This document shows, in pieces, positions 1-6,153 of a DNA stretch of 6,228 bases. Position 1 is the stretch's first letter. Each line of letters opens with the position of its first letter. Under the pieces are notes generated by a model that was not told where the DNA came from, did no database searches, and saw only the letters and a program-made list of their open reading frames with translations. A program made the position numbers and the translations under genes. The DNA comes from Bacteroidales bacterium (lineage in GTDB: Bacteria; Bacteroidota; Bacteroidia; Bacteroidales; UBA7960), in NCBI GenBank assembly GCA_007130545.1, contig SLSG01000015.1:1-6228 (forward strand), given 5' to 3'.

Positions 1-449
1 ACGACAACCCAAAAACAGCCCTTTGGCTGTTCGAGAAAGGCGTGGAACTGGATCCTGAAAATGTAAGCTACCTTTGCCTGCTGGCCAATACCCGCTTTGC
101 GCTGGGCATGAATCCCGAAGCAGCCGCGGCTTACGAAAAGGCCCTGGAGATAGACCCCAACGACCCGGATACCTGGCTGGAATACGCAGAGATCACCGCC
201 AACAATGGCCATAAGGAAGATGCCGTTGAAATCATGAAGAGGGCACTGGAGGCCATCCCCAACCACAGCCTGCTGACCTATCACCTGAGTGCCTACCTGT
301 TCCTCAACGGAAGGGAAAAAGAAGGCAGCTATTACCTGGAGGAGGCCCTGACGAAAAATTTTGCAGAGCACAACACCCTGTTGGAGAAATTCCCGGTTCT
401 GCTGCTCATGCAATCCTTTACCGATACGATTGAACAGAACCAGCCCTGA
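1..449 (+). CDS. TPR-repeat protein, C-terminal part (5' end outside window)
   Basis: The reading frame is open from the left edge (first full codon at position 3) to a TGA at 447-449, so only the C-terminal ~148 residues are visible. A GTG at 42 could be read as a start, but the in-frame codons before it (DNPKTALWLFEKG) are the end of a TPR helix, so the true start lies upstream. The visible part holds the tail of one tetratricopeptide repeat, then about three 34-residue repeats with the usual pattern (for example A..YEKALEIDPND, A..IMKRALEAIPNH). It ends in a short non-repeat tail containing LLEKFPVLLLMQ. TPRs form helical-hairpin scaffolds for protein-protein contacts; the partner cannot be told from sequence. 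No signal peptide can be assessed because the N-terminus is missing. The next gene starts 5 bp after its stop, so it is the upstream member of the same operon. Confidence 0.9.
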   Translation, partial: DNPKTALWLFEKGVELDPENVSYLCLLANTRFALGMNPEAAAAYEKALEIDPNDPDTWLEYAEITANNGHKEDAVEIMKRALEAIPNHSLLTYHLSAYLFLNGREKEGSYYLEEALTKNFAEHNTLLEKFPVLLLMQSFTDTIEQNQP

Positions 450-454
450 AACCA

Positions 455-1231
455 ATGGAGCTGAAACAAATCCCTTACAGAGAAGTCAAACCGAGGAAAA
501 CCGGCATCACCATGGTGATGGACAAAGGTTTGAGCTTACGCCAGGCGGAGGACCTGGTTGAAACCGCCGGACACCTCGTGGATTTTGTCAAACTTGGCTT
601 TGGGACCTCCTATGTTTCCATGGGAGTCGGGGAAAAGGTCAGGCTCTACCAGCGGCACGGGATCAGGGTATTTGCCGGTGGCACCCTGTTCGAGGCCTTT
701 GTTGTCAGGGGACAGGCAGAGGATTATTTCCGGTATATCGATTGGATCGGACTGGATGCTGCGGAGGTGTCGGATGGGTCCATGAAGATGCACCACGAGG
801 AAAAATGCGCCTACATAAGCAGGCTGTCCAAAAACCGCATGGTCCTTTCCGAGGTGGGCGCCAAGGAGGCGGATGTCGTGCTGGACCACCAAAGCTGGAT
901 CCGGCAGATGAATGGGGAGCTGGCAGCGGGAAGCAGCTATGTGATCGGAGAGGCCCGGGAAAGCGGAACCGTGGGAATCTTTGAGTCCACCGGCAAGGCT
1001 GACTCGTCCCTGATCGGAGACATACTGGCGGCCGTTCCCTCAGAAAAGATTATTTGGGAGGCACCGCTGAAGCCGCAGCAGGTCTGGTTCATCAAGCGGA
1101 TTGGTCCGACCGTGAACCTGGGCAACATTGCACCGGCAGATGCCGTCCCGCTGGAAACCCTGAGACTGGGCCTGCGCGGAGACACGTTTTTCGATGTTCT
1201 CCCGGAAGAGCTGCAACACCTTAAGTTATGA
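455..1231 (+). CDS. comA: Phosphosulfolactate synthase family protein (ComA-like TIM barrel)
   Basis: The 258-residue product is full length for the family. In methanogens, ComA adds sulfite to phosphoenolpyruvate to make (R)-2-phospho-3-sulfolactate, the first step of coenzyme M synthesis. It is a cytoplasmic Mg-dependent (beta/alpha)8 barrel. Conserved blocks are in order: MDKGLS (22-27), VKLGFGTS (45-52), GGTLFE (75-80), AEVSDGS (103-109), SEVGAK (132-137), GEARESG (165-171), WEAPLK (201-206), NLGNI (221-225) and LRLGLRGDTF (236-245). The acidic and basic residues of these blocks look intact, so I expect a working enzyme. The ATG at 455 lies 5 bp after the upstream stop and gives an N-terminus (MELKQIPYRE) in the expected place; no Shine-Dalgarno is visible. 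Its stop overlaps the next start as ATGA, implying translational coupling. No comB, comC or other coenzyme M gene is present. In Bacillus a homologue makes sulfolactate; the role in Bacteroidota is unsettled, so the product is inferred from family. Confidence 0.88.
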   Translation: MELKQIPYREVKPRKTGITMVMDKGLSLRQAEDLVETAGHLVDFVKLGFGTSYVSMGVGEKVRLYQRHGIRVFAGGTLFEAFVVRGQAEDYFRYIDWIGLDAAEVSDGSMKMHHEEKCAYISRLSKNRMVLSEVGAKEADVVLDHQSWIRQMNGELAAGSSYVIGEARESGTVGIFESTGKADSSLIGDILAAVPSEKIIWEAPLKPQQVWFIKRIGPTVNLGNIAPADAVPLETLRLGLRGDTFFDVLPEELQHLKL

Positions 1232-2178
1232 AGCAGCGAAGCTTCCTGGAATACCTTCTGATCGCTGCCCGGGGGATGGGAATGGGTGCTGCCGACGTGA
1301 TCCCGGGCGTTTCCGGGGGGACCATCGCCCTTGTGACCGGGATCTACGAAGAACTCATCCACAGCATCAAGTCGGTCAATACCGAATTTCTCCGGATTCT
1401 GTTCACCCGGGGCATCCGGCCGGCATGGGCCCATATCAACGGCACCTTCCTGGTTTCTTTGCTGGCGGGGATTTTCATAAGCCTCATCACACTGGCCAGG
1501 GGGATCTCCTTTCTGCTTTCGAACTACCCCATGCTGGTCTGGGCCTTTTTTTTCGGACTCATTGTCGGATCGGCCATATATGTGGGCCGGAAGATCAGCA
1601 GGTGGACCCTTCGTGCGGTGCTTATGCTGCTGGGAGGAACGGCCCTGGCTTATTACATCACCATTTCCAGTCCCGCCACCTCCACAGATGCCCTGTGGTT
1701 TGTATTTGTTTCAGGGAGTATCGCCATTAGTGCGATGATCCTCCCGGGTATCTCCGGCAGTTTTATTCTCCTGCTGCTCGGAAAATATGCCTTCATGATG
1801 GAAGCCCTGAAAGACCTGAAAGTGGTCGTGCTGGGTGTATTTGGTCTGGGATGCGTGGTCGGGATTCTGGGGTTTTCCCATGTGATCTCCTGGTTGTTCA
1901 AAAAACATCCCAATGCCACGATGGCCCTGCTGTCAGGCTTTATGATCGGCTCGCTCAACAAGCTCTGGCCCTGGAAGGAGGTGTTAGAACACAGGCAAAA
2001 CAGCCATGGGGAATGGCTGCCCTTCATAGAAAGAAACATCAGCCCGGGCAGGTACCAGGACTTGTTCCAGTCAGACCCCATGTTGTGGCAGGTGGGTCTG
2101 TGTGCATTGGCCGGCCTGGCCCTTATATTCGTCTTCGAGTGGGTGGCCGGGAGAAAAACCCGGGACTTAAACCATTAA
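1228..2178 (+). CDS. popT: DUF368 family membrane protein, PopT-type undecaprenyl phosphate translocase
   Basis: This 316-residue polytopic inner-membrane protein belongs to the DUF368 family. Members named PopT in Vibrio and Staphylococcus work has identified return undecaprenyl phosphate, the lipid carrier for peptidoglycan and other surface polymers, across the membrane after use. The family signature is seen twice: ADVIPGVSGGTIALVTGIY (22-40) and ISAMILPGISGSFILLLLGKY (about 167-187). The paired PGVSGG/PGISGS loops indicate an internal repeat, as expected for an inverted-repeat transporter. Long hydrophobic stretches lie around 74-90, 100-118, 129-146, 156-184, 198-222, 230-242 and 287-306. 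A polar loop (about 247-284) precedes the last membrane segment, and the tail is basic and short (GRKTRDLNH). The start is fixed by the 4-bp ATGA overlap with the previous stop; aroE follows after 6 bp. Family assignment is secure; the transport role is taken from studied homologues, not shown here. Confidence 0.9.
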   Translation: MKQRSFLEYLLIAARGMGMGAADVIPGVSGGTIALVTGIYEELIHSIKSVNTEFLRILFTRGIRPAWAHINGTFLVSLLAGIFISLITLARGISFLLSNYPMLVWAFFFGLIVGSAIYVGRKISRWTLRAVLMLLGGTALAYYITISSPATSTDALWFVFVSGSIAISAMILPGISGSFILLLLGKYAFMMEALKDLKVVVLGVFGLGCVVGILGFSHVISWLFKKHPNATMALLSGFMIGSLNKLWPWKEVLEHRQNSHGEWLPFIERNISPGRYQDLFQSDPMLWQVGLCALAGLALIFVFEWVAGRKTRDLNH

Positions 2179-2184
2179 AAGCTT

Positions 2185-3003
2185 ATGGCAGTTGTTTACG
2201 GACTCATCGGTTATCCGCTCTCCCACTCCTGGTCTGCCGCCTATTTTACAGAAAAATTCAAGCGGGAAGGCATCCGGGGGGCGACCTATGCCCCCTTCCC
2301 GCTGAAAGACCTCAGCGAGCTACCCGGACTGGTGCGGCAAACGCCCGGTCTCCGGGGACTGAATGTGACGATCCCTTATAAGGAGAAGGTGTTGGACTAC
2401 CTGGACGAGCTGTCAGAGACCGCCCGTTCCATCGGCGCGGTCAACACCATAACGCTCAGTCACCGGCAAGAAAAAATCCTGCTGAAGGGAGACAATACCG
2501 ATGCATTCGGTTTTGAAAAAAGCCTGGAGGAGAACGGGATCCTGTCACAGGGCCGGGATCCTGCAAAGAACGGGGTCCGTGCCCCGGCCGGCCCCGTGAA
2601 GAGCGGGATCCAGGCCTCCGACGGAGCCATGGTCCTTGGTACCGGCGGGGCTTCCCTCGCCGTTCGTCATGTACTGGAATCCCTTGGGTGGGACGTGCTG
2701 CTGGTCTCCAGGTTGCCGAAGGAAGACCTGTCCGTCTCTTATGAAGCACTCCGAAGCAGGCATTTTCAGTCCTGCAGGCTGATCGTCAACACCACCCCGC
2801 TTGGGATGTATCCGGAGGTCGGAGGCTGTCCGCCCATCCCCTATGAATACCTGAGCGCGGACCACATCCTGTATGACCTGGTATACAACCCGGAGCACAC
2901 CCGTTTCCTGGAAATGGGAAAGAAAGCAGGATGCAGGACGATTGGCGGACTCCGCATGCTGGTTCTGCAGGCCGAAAGGTCCTGGGAAATCTGGAACCCC
3001 TGA
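2185..3003 (+). CDS. aroE: Shikimate 5-dehydrogenase with an interdomain insertion
   Basis: AroE reduces 3-dehydroshikimate to shikimate with NADPH, step four of the chorismate pathway, in the cytoplasm. The 272-residue product carries all expected marks: the shikimate-binding PLSHSWS (11-17), NVTIPYK (60-66) with catalytic K66, GAVNT (84-88), GDNTDAFG (102-109) with catalytic D106, the Rossmann loop VLGTGGAS (150-157), SR at 175-176 where NADP-binding enzymes have a basic residue, VNTTPLGMYP (201-210), and the C-terminal GGLRMLVLQAERSWEIW (254-270). It is about 20-25 residues longer than I expect for short Bacteroidota AroE proteins. The excess lies at about 119-146, between the catalytic domain and the Rossmann fold, and is rich in G, P, A and K with an internal repeat (annotated separately). 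The linker position suggests the enzyme stays active. The ATG at 2185 is 6 bp after the popT stop, and the gene ends the operon, facing argS. Confidence 0.95.
   Translation: MAVVYGLIGYPLSHSWSAAYFTEKFKREGIRGATYAPFPLKDLSELPGLVRQTPGLRGLNVTIPYKEKVLDYLDELSETARSIGAVNTITLSHRQEKILLKGDNTDAFGFEKSLEENGILSQGRDPAKNGVRAPAGPVKSGIQASDGAMVLGTGGASLAVRHVLESLGWDVLLVSRLPKEDLSVSYEALRSRHFQSCRLIVNTTPLGMYPEVGGCPPIPYEYLSADHILYDLVYNPEHTRFLEMGKKAGCRTIGGLRMLVLQAERSWEIWNP
2530..2613 (+). repeat. Degenerate in-frame repeat inside aroE (interdomain insert)
   Basis: Three related 15-mers occur at 2530-2544 (gagaacgggatcctg), 2566-2580 (aagaacggggtccgt) and 2599-2613 (aagagcgggatccag). They are 36 and 33 bp apart, so all three are read in the same frame. 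In protein they give NGILSQGRDPAK (117-128), NGVRAPAGPVK (129-139) and SGIQ (140-143), a loose 11-12-residue unit starting (N/S)G(I/V) and ending P(A/V)K. A fourth, out-of-frame match to the core (ggccgggatcctg) is at 2551-2563. A short inverted pair, acgggg (2570-2575) and ccccgt (2592-2597), could form a hairpin. The repeat is visible directly; its origin by slippage or insertion is inference. Confidence 0.7.
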
Positions 3004-3040
3004 CACCCCACACACTTTCTGCCGGTCTTTCGCGTGTCCG

Positions 3041-3098
3041 GCCGCCCGGCTCGCCACCTCGCCGCCCGGAGGCCCGCCACCCCGCCGCCCGGAGGCCC
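3041..3098. repeat. GC-rich 23-bp tandem repeat between convergent aroE and argS
   Basis: The core gccgcccgg occurs at 3041-3049, 3061-3069 and 3084-3092. The last two copies extend to an exact 15-bp match, gccgcccggaggccc, at 3061-3075 and 3084-3098, giving a 23-bp period; the first copy is degenerate and 20 bp upstream. The array fills the middle of the 137-bp gap between the aroE stop (3003) and the argS stop (3141), and is much richer in G and C than the flanking genes. The gap holds no credible gene, and I see no clear hairpin-plus-U-run terminator for either gene in it. Confidence 0.75.
3065..3098 (-). other. Predicted G-quadruplex-type motif in the argS 3' region
   Basis: On the minus strand the repeat gives five G-tracts, complementary to C-runs at 3065-3067, 3073-3075, 3080-3083, 3088-3090 and 3096-3098. 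The loops are 5, 4, 4 and 5 bases, which meets the usual pattern of four G3+ tracts with loops of 1-7. It lies 42-76 bases past the argS stop, in the argS RNA sense, and on the template strand for any aroE read-through. A role in stopping or stabilising the converging transcripts is inference only. Confidence 0.5.
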
Positions 3099-3140
3099 AC
3101 TACTTCACCACCGCCCTGCCGGCCCCTGAACCATCCTGAC

Positions 3141-4940
3141 CTACATCCGCTCCGGCACGTCAATGCCCAGCAAGGCCATCCCGTTGCCGATCGCCGTGGC
3201 AGTCAGCTGTGCCAGCTTCAGCCGGAAATCACTCAGCCGGATGTCTGGCTCGTTCAGGACCGAGTAATCGTGATAAAACTGGTTGAACTCCTTGCAAAGC
3301 TCGTACACATAATTGGCGATTTTTGCCGGACTGAGTTCTTCGGCTGCTTCCACCACGCAGGCAGGAAAAGCAAAAAGGGTTTTCAGCAATGCGATCTCCT
3401 TCTGATTGATCTGTGCCGGATCCGGGGCAGGGTCGATCGCTTCCAGGCGGTCCGGGCCGGCTGTCCGCAAAATGGAGCGGATGCGGGCAAAGGTATACTG
3501 TATAAACGGACCGGTATGCCCGTTGAAGTCTATGGATTCCTCCGGGTTGAACAACATGTTTTTCTTCGGGTCCACCTTCAGGATGAAATACTTCAGCGCA
3601 CCCAGTCCGATTACATGATATAGCCGCTCTTTCTCCTCTGCAGAAAAATCATTGGTCTTGCCAAGCTCCTCGGTGGTGCGGCGGGCCGTTTCGAACATTT
3701 TGTCCATCAGGTCATCGGCGTCCACCACGGTGCCTTCCCTTGACTTCATCTTACCCCCTGGAAGCTCCACCATCCCGTAACTAAGATGGTAAATGGAATC
3801 CGCATAGGGCTTGCCCAGTTTTTTCAGCACCTTTTGCAGCACGTCAAAGTGGTAGTTCTGCTCATTGCCGACCACATAGACCATTTGGCGGGGCTTAAAA
3901 TCATCGTACCTGAGTTGTGCAGTACCCAGGTCCTGCGTCATATACACGGAAGTCCCGTCTGCCCGCAGCAGCAACTTTTCATCCAGGCCCTCATCCGACA
4001 GGTCCGCCCAAACCGAACCGTCTTCCTTTTTTATGAGCAATCCGTTTCGGAGCCCTTCCAGGACCAGTTCCTTGCCCAGCAAATACGTATCCGACTCATA
4101 GTAGATTTTGTCAAATGACACGCCCAGGCGCTGGTAGGTGATGTCGAAACCCTTGTAAACCCAGCCATTCATCTCTTCCCATACCGAAAGGGTTTCCGGG
4201 TCTTTCTGCTCCCATTTGCGGAGCAGCTCCTGTGCTTCCACCATCAGGGGTGCCTGCCTGCGGGCCGCTTCCTCATCCAGGCCCTTATGGAGCACCAGAT
4301 CCCGTGCCTGCACCTTCAGTTCGGCCTCAAACCGCACATAATACTCCCCCACCAGCTTGTCTCCCTTTTTACCCGAGGATCCGGGAGTTTCCCCGTTGCC
4401 GAACTTCATCCAGGCCAGCATGGACTTGCAAATATGGATGCCGCGGTCGTTGACCAGGTTCACCCTCATCACTTTGTGTCCGGCACCCTCCAGTATCTTC
4501 GCTACCGAATAACCCAGCAGGTTGTTGCGGATATGGCCCAGGTGCAGGGGTTTGTTTGTATTGGGAGAGGAGAATTCCACCACCACCCGGGCATTCCCGG
4601 AATTCGCCTGAAGTCCGAAATCGCTGCGGTTCATCTCCTTCTTCAGGAACCCCAGCCAGAAAAACGGCTTCAGGGAAAGGTTCAAAAACCCCTTGATGAC
4701 ATTAAAGGAGGCAAGCTCTTCCACCTGTTCTGACAGGGCTTCCCCTATGAATGCCGCACACTGCTCTGGCGACCGGCGCAAGGCCTTCACAAAAGGGAAC
4801 ACCACCAGGGTAAAGTCCCCTTCAAACTCCCTGCGGGTTTTCTGCAGTTCAATACCGCCGGGAGGAAACGCCTGTCCGGTTTCCTTCAGCAGAATCCCGG
4901 AAACGGCTTCTGCGATCTTCTTTTCAATGTCCATCAGCAT
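3141..4940 (-). CDS. argS: Arginyl-tRNA synthetase
   Basis: ArgRS, a class I synthetase, joins arginine to tRNA-Arg using ATP, in the cytoplasm. The 599-residue product has the full domain order: the N-terminal ArgRS-specific domain (about 5-100), the catalytic Rossmann domain opening with VEFSSPNTNKPLHLGH (121-136; HLGH, 133-136, is the HIGH motif), and the KMSKS-equivalent GKMKSREGTVVDADDL (396-411). The C-terminal DALR anticodon-binding domain (about 478-599) ends in GNGMALLGIDVPERM. Length and motifs are normal for a bacterial enzyme. Two starts are possible: ATG at 4940 (MLMDIEKK) and ATG at 4934 (MDIEKK, 597 residues). The second gives the N-terminus I would expect from relatives, and neither has a Shine-Dalgarno to decide. 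The gene is monocistronic in this window, convergent with aroE and divergent from the glutaminyl cyclase gene, with its own -7 box at 4963-4970. Confidence 0.97.
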   Translation of the reverse strand: MLMDIEKKIAEAVSGILLKETGQAFPPGGIELQKTRREFEGDFTLVVFPFVKALRRSPEQCAAFIGEALSEQVEELASFNVIKGFLNLSLKPFFWLGFLKKEMNRSDFGLQANSGNARVVVEFSSPNTNKPLHLGHIRNNLLGYSVAKILEGAGHKVMRVNLVNDRGIHICKSMLAWMKFGNGETPGSSGKKGDKLVGEYYVRFEAELKVQARDLVLHKGLDEEAARRQAPLMVEAQELLRKWEQKDPETLSVWEEMNGWVYKGFDITYQRLGVSFDKIYYESDTYLLGKELVLEGLRNGLLIKKEDGSVWADLSDEGLDEKLLLRADGTSVYMTQDLGTAQLRYDDFKPRQMVYVVGNEQNYHFDVLQKVLKKLGKPYADSIYHLSYGMVELPGGKMKSREGTVVDADDLMDKMFETARRTTEELGKTNDFSAEEKERLYHVIGLGALKYFILKVDPKKNMLFNPEESIDFNGHTGPFIQYTFARIRSILRTAGPDRLEAIDPAPDPAQINQKEIALLKTLFAFPACVVEAAEELSPAKIANYVYELCKEFNQFYHDYSVLNEPDIRLSDFRLKLAQLTATAIGNGMALLGIDVPERM

Positions 4941-4962
4941 TTAATTGGTTTGGCCCAGGCTG

Positions 4963-4970
4963 CAAAATTA
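4963..4970 (-). promoter_or_regulatory. Putative Bacteroidota -7 box for argS (TAATTTTG)
   Basis: The minus strand reads TAATTTTG, an exact match to the Bacteroidota sigma-factor -7 consensus TAnnTTTG. It sits 22-28 bases upstream of the two candidate argS ATGs, which would leave a leader of roughly 15-25 bases. A convincing -33 TTG element at the usual distance is not visible. The match is seen; promoter activity is inferred. Confidence 0.5.
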
Positions 4971-5002
4971 ATGTTTTTTAAAAAGGAAATCCCTGAATTG
5001 GT

Positions 5003-5010
5003 TAACTTAG
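5003..5010 (+). promoter_or_regulatory. Putative -7 box for the glutaminyl cyclase gene (TAACTTAG)
   Basis: TAACTTAG matches TAnnTTTG at all but one specified position and lies 19 bases before the ATG at 5030. No clear -33 TTG is found about 20 bases upstream; the TTG at 4998-5000 is too close. With the argS box it makes the 89-bp gap a compact divergent promoter region. The assignment is tentative. Confidence 0.3.
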
Positions 5011-5029
5011 CAGTTCAATAGGCACGCAG

Positions 5030-6031
5030 ATGATTACCAGGAAAGTCCCCATTGCGATCTCAATGATCATTGTCGGATTGTTGTCTTGTGCCGGGTCCGG
5101 TCAGCAGGACAGGGAAAGTCCGGCATCCGGGGAAGACCTCCAGGAAAGGGCATGGGTCCCGGTATTCAATGCCGATTCTGCCTTTGCCTTTATAGAAGCC
5201 CAGGTAGGCTTCGGTCCCAGGGTACCCAACACCCCGGCCCATCAGGCTTGCGGGGACTATCTGGAAGAGACCCTTGGCCGGTTTGCCGACACCTTATATA
5301 TACAGGAGGCCAGGGTAAGGGCATTTGACGGCACCGTGCTGAATATCCGCAACATCATCGGTGCTTTCCAGCCGGAAAGACGAAACCGCATCCTGCTTTG
5401 CGCACATTGGGACAGCCGTCCCTTTGCCGACTGGGATGAAGACCCGGCCAAGCATTACACCCCGATAGACGGGGCCAATGACGGGGCCAGCGGGGTCGGG
5501 GTATTGCTGGAGATCGCCCGTCACCTGAGTGAGCATCCGACCAGGCCGGGCATTGACATTGTATTTTTTGATGCAGAGGATTACGGCAAGCATGAGGCGG
5601 CCACCGGGGCAGACGGAGACACCTGGGCACTGGGTGCCCAGCACTGGGCCAGGAGTCCGCATAGGTCTGACTATCAGGCAAACTACGGAATTTTATTGGA
5701 TATGGTGGGTGCCGAAAATGCCACATTCAAAAAGGAAGGTTTTTCCATGCTTTTTGCACCCGCGGTGGTACGGAAGGTTTGGGAAACGGGACAGCGGATC
5801 GGATACGGTAGTTACTTCCTGAACCAGGAAGGCACCTATGTGACAGATGACCACTTTTATGTGAACGACATCCGGAATATTCCCACGATAAACATCATCC
5901 ATCTGGATGATGGCACCCCGCACGGGTTTTTCCCGCAGTGGCACACCACGGATGACCGCATTGAATTCATCGACAAGGGCACGTTGAAGGCAGTCGGACA
6001 AACCGTACTGACGGTAATTTTTGAGGAGTAA
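5030..6031 (+). CDS. M28-family glutaminyl cyclase-like lipoprotein (animal-type QC fold)
   Basis: The 333-residue product starts with a lipoprotein signal: basic MITRK, a hydrophobic core, and the lipobox LLSC with the acylated C20. A flexible linker (21-40) then leads into one M28/glutaminyl cyclase domain. Metal and active-site motifs are AHWDSRP (125-131), DGANDGASG (147-155; D151 the likely first zinc ligand), FFDAEDYG (179-186; E183 the likely general acid, D184 the likely zinc ligand), LLDMVG (222-227; D224) and QWHTTDD (303-309; W304 and zinc ligand H305). The WHTxDD ending and the lone zinc site point to glutaminyl-peptide cyclotransferase rather than a two-zinc aminopeptidase. Such enzymes turn N-terminal glutamine into pyroglutamate; in Bacteroidota many exported proteins have Gln right after the signal peptidase I site, so the likely substrates are periplasmic and surface proteins. 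The enzyme is envelope-anchored and faces the periplasm. The ATG at 5030 is chosen because it gives a complete signal sequence. An aminopeptidase role cannot be fully excluded. Confidence 0.88.
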   Translation: MITRKVPIAISMIIVGLLSCAGSGQQDRESPASGEDLQERAWVPVFNADSAFAFIEAQVGFGPRVPNTPAHQACGDYLEETLGRFADTLYIQEARVRAFDGTVLNIRNIIGAFQPERRNRILLCAHWDSRPFADWDEDPAKHYTPIDGANDGASGVGVLLEIARHLSEHPTRPGIDIVFFDAEDYGKHEAATGADGDTWALGAQHWARSPHRSDYQANYGILLDMVGAENATFKKEGFSMLFAPAVVRKVWETGQRIGYGSYFLNQEGTYVTDDHFYVNDIRNIPTINIIHLDDGTPHGFFPQWHTTDDRIEFIDKGTLKAVGQTVLTVIFEE

Positions 6032-6102
6032 AACCCGGAGGTATAAATTAAGTGTCAGGGGGTAAAAAAAGCCGGAAAAATAGTTATGTTTCAATTTTTT
6101 TG

Positions 6103-6110
6103 TATTTTAG
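6103..6110 (+). promoter_or_regulatory. Putative -7 box for tRNA-Ser (TATTTTAG)
   Basis: TATTTTAG departs from TAnnTTTG at one specified position, in the same way as the box before the glutaminyl cyclase gene. It lies in an AT-rich stretch (about 6060-6120) 41 bases before the tRNA, which would give a 5' leader of about 30-35 bases. No firm -33 element is seen. The rest of the 6032-6151 gap shows no gene and no clear hairpin terminator for the upstream gene. Confidence 0.35.
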
Positions 6111-6123
6111 CACCTTGAAAAAT

Positions 6124-6153
6124 GGGCCCTCATGGGGGTCGGGGAACTGAGGG
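6124..6153 (+). other. G-quadruplex-type motif in the tRNA-Ser leader
   Basis: G-runs at 6124-6126, 6134-6138, 6141-6144 and 6151-6153 are separated by loops of 7, 2 and 6 bases, which fits the standard four-tract pattern on the plus (RNA-like) strand. The last run includes the first two bases of the mature tRNA. A small competing hairpin, ccc (6127-6129) with ggg (6134-6136), is also possible. The pattern is visible; folding or function is not shown. Confidence 0.35.

Noticed and set aside
42..449. A complete 135-residue TPR protein starting at GTG 42.
   Set aside because: The frame continues unbroken to the window edge with TPR-like residues before the GTG, so this is an internal codon of a longer gene.
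937..1434. A 165-codon minus-strand open frame across the comA/popT junction.
   Set aside because: It lies antisense to two genes with clear family motifs, has no recognisable domain and no promoter context.
1194..1730. A 178-codon plus-strand frame overlapping the start of the DUF368 gene.
   Set aside because: It is an out-of-frame reading of popT rich in G, H, R and C, with no membrane segments; the overlapping popT frame has the conserved double PGxSG motif.
3041..3098. The possibility that the short repeats are a CRISPR array.
   Set aside because: The units are only 9-15 bp of GC-rich core with about 23-bp period and repeated, not unique, spacers; no cas genes are near. It is a minisatellite-type tandem repeat.
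2931..3623. A 230-codon plus-strand open frame running from the end of aroE, through the tandem repeat and antisense to argS.
   Set aside because: It overlaps two well-conserved genes, its protein is low-complexity R/P-rich where it crosses the repeat, and it resembles no family I know. It is a GC-driven shadow frame.
4704..4711. A perfect Shine-Dalgarno-like aaaggagg on the plus strand.
   Set aside because: It lies inside argS on the antisense strand, no plausible gene follows, and the real genes in this window do not use Shine-Dalgarno sites.
6032..6102. A rho-independent terminator after the glutaminyl cyclase gene, suggested by the T-run at 6094-6101.
   Set aside because: No stable GC hairpin directly precedes the T-run; the stretch is simply AT-rich and more likely part of the tRNA promoter region.
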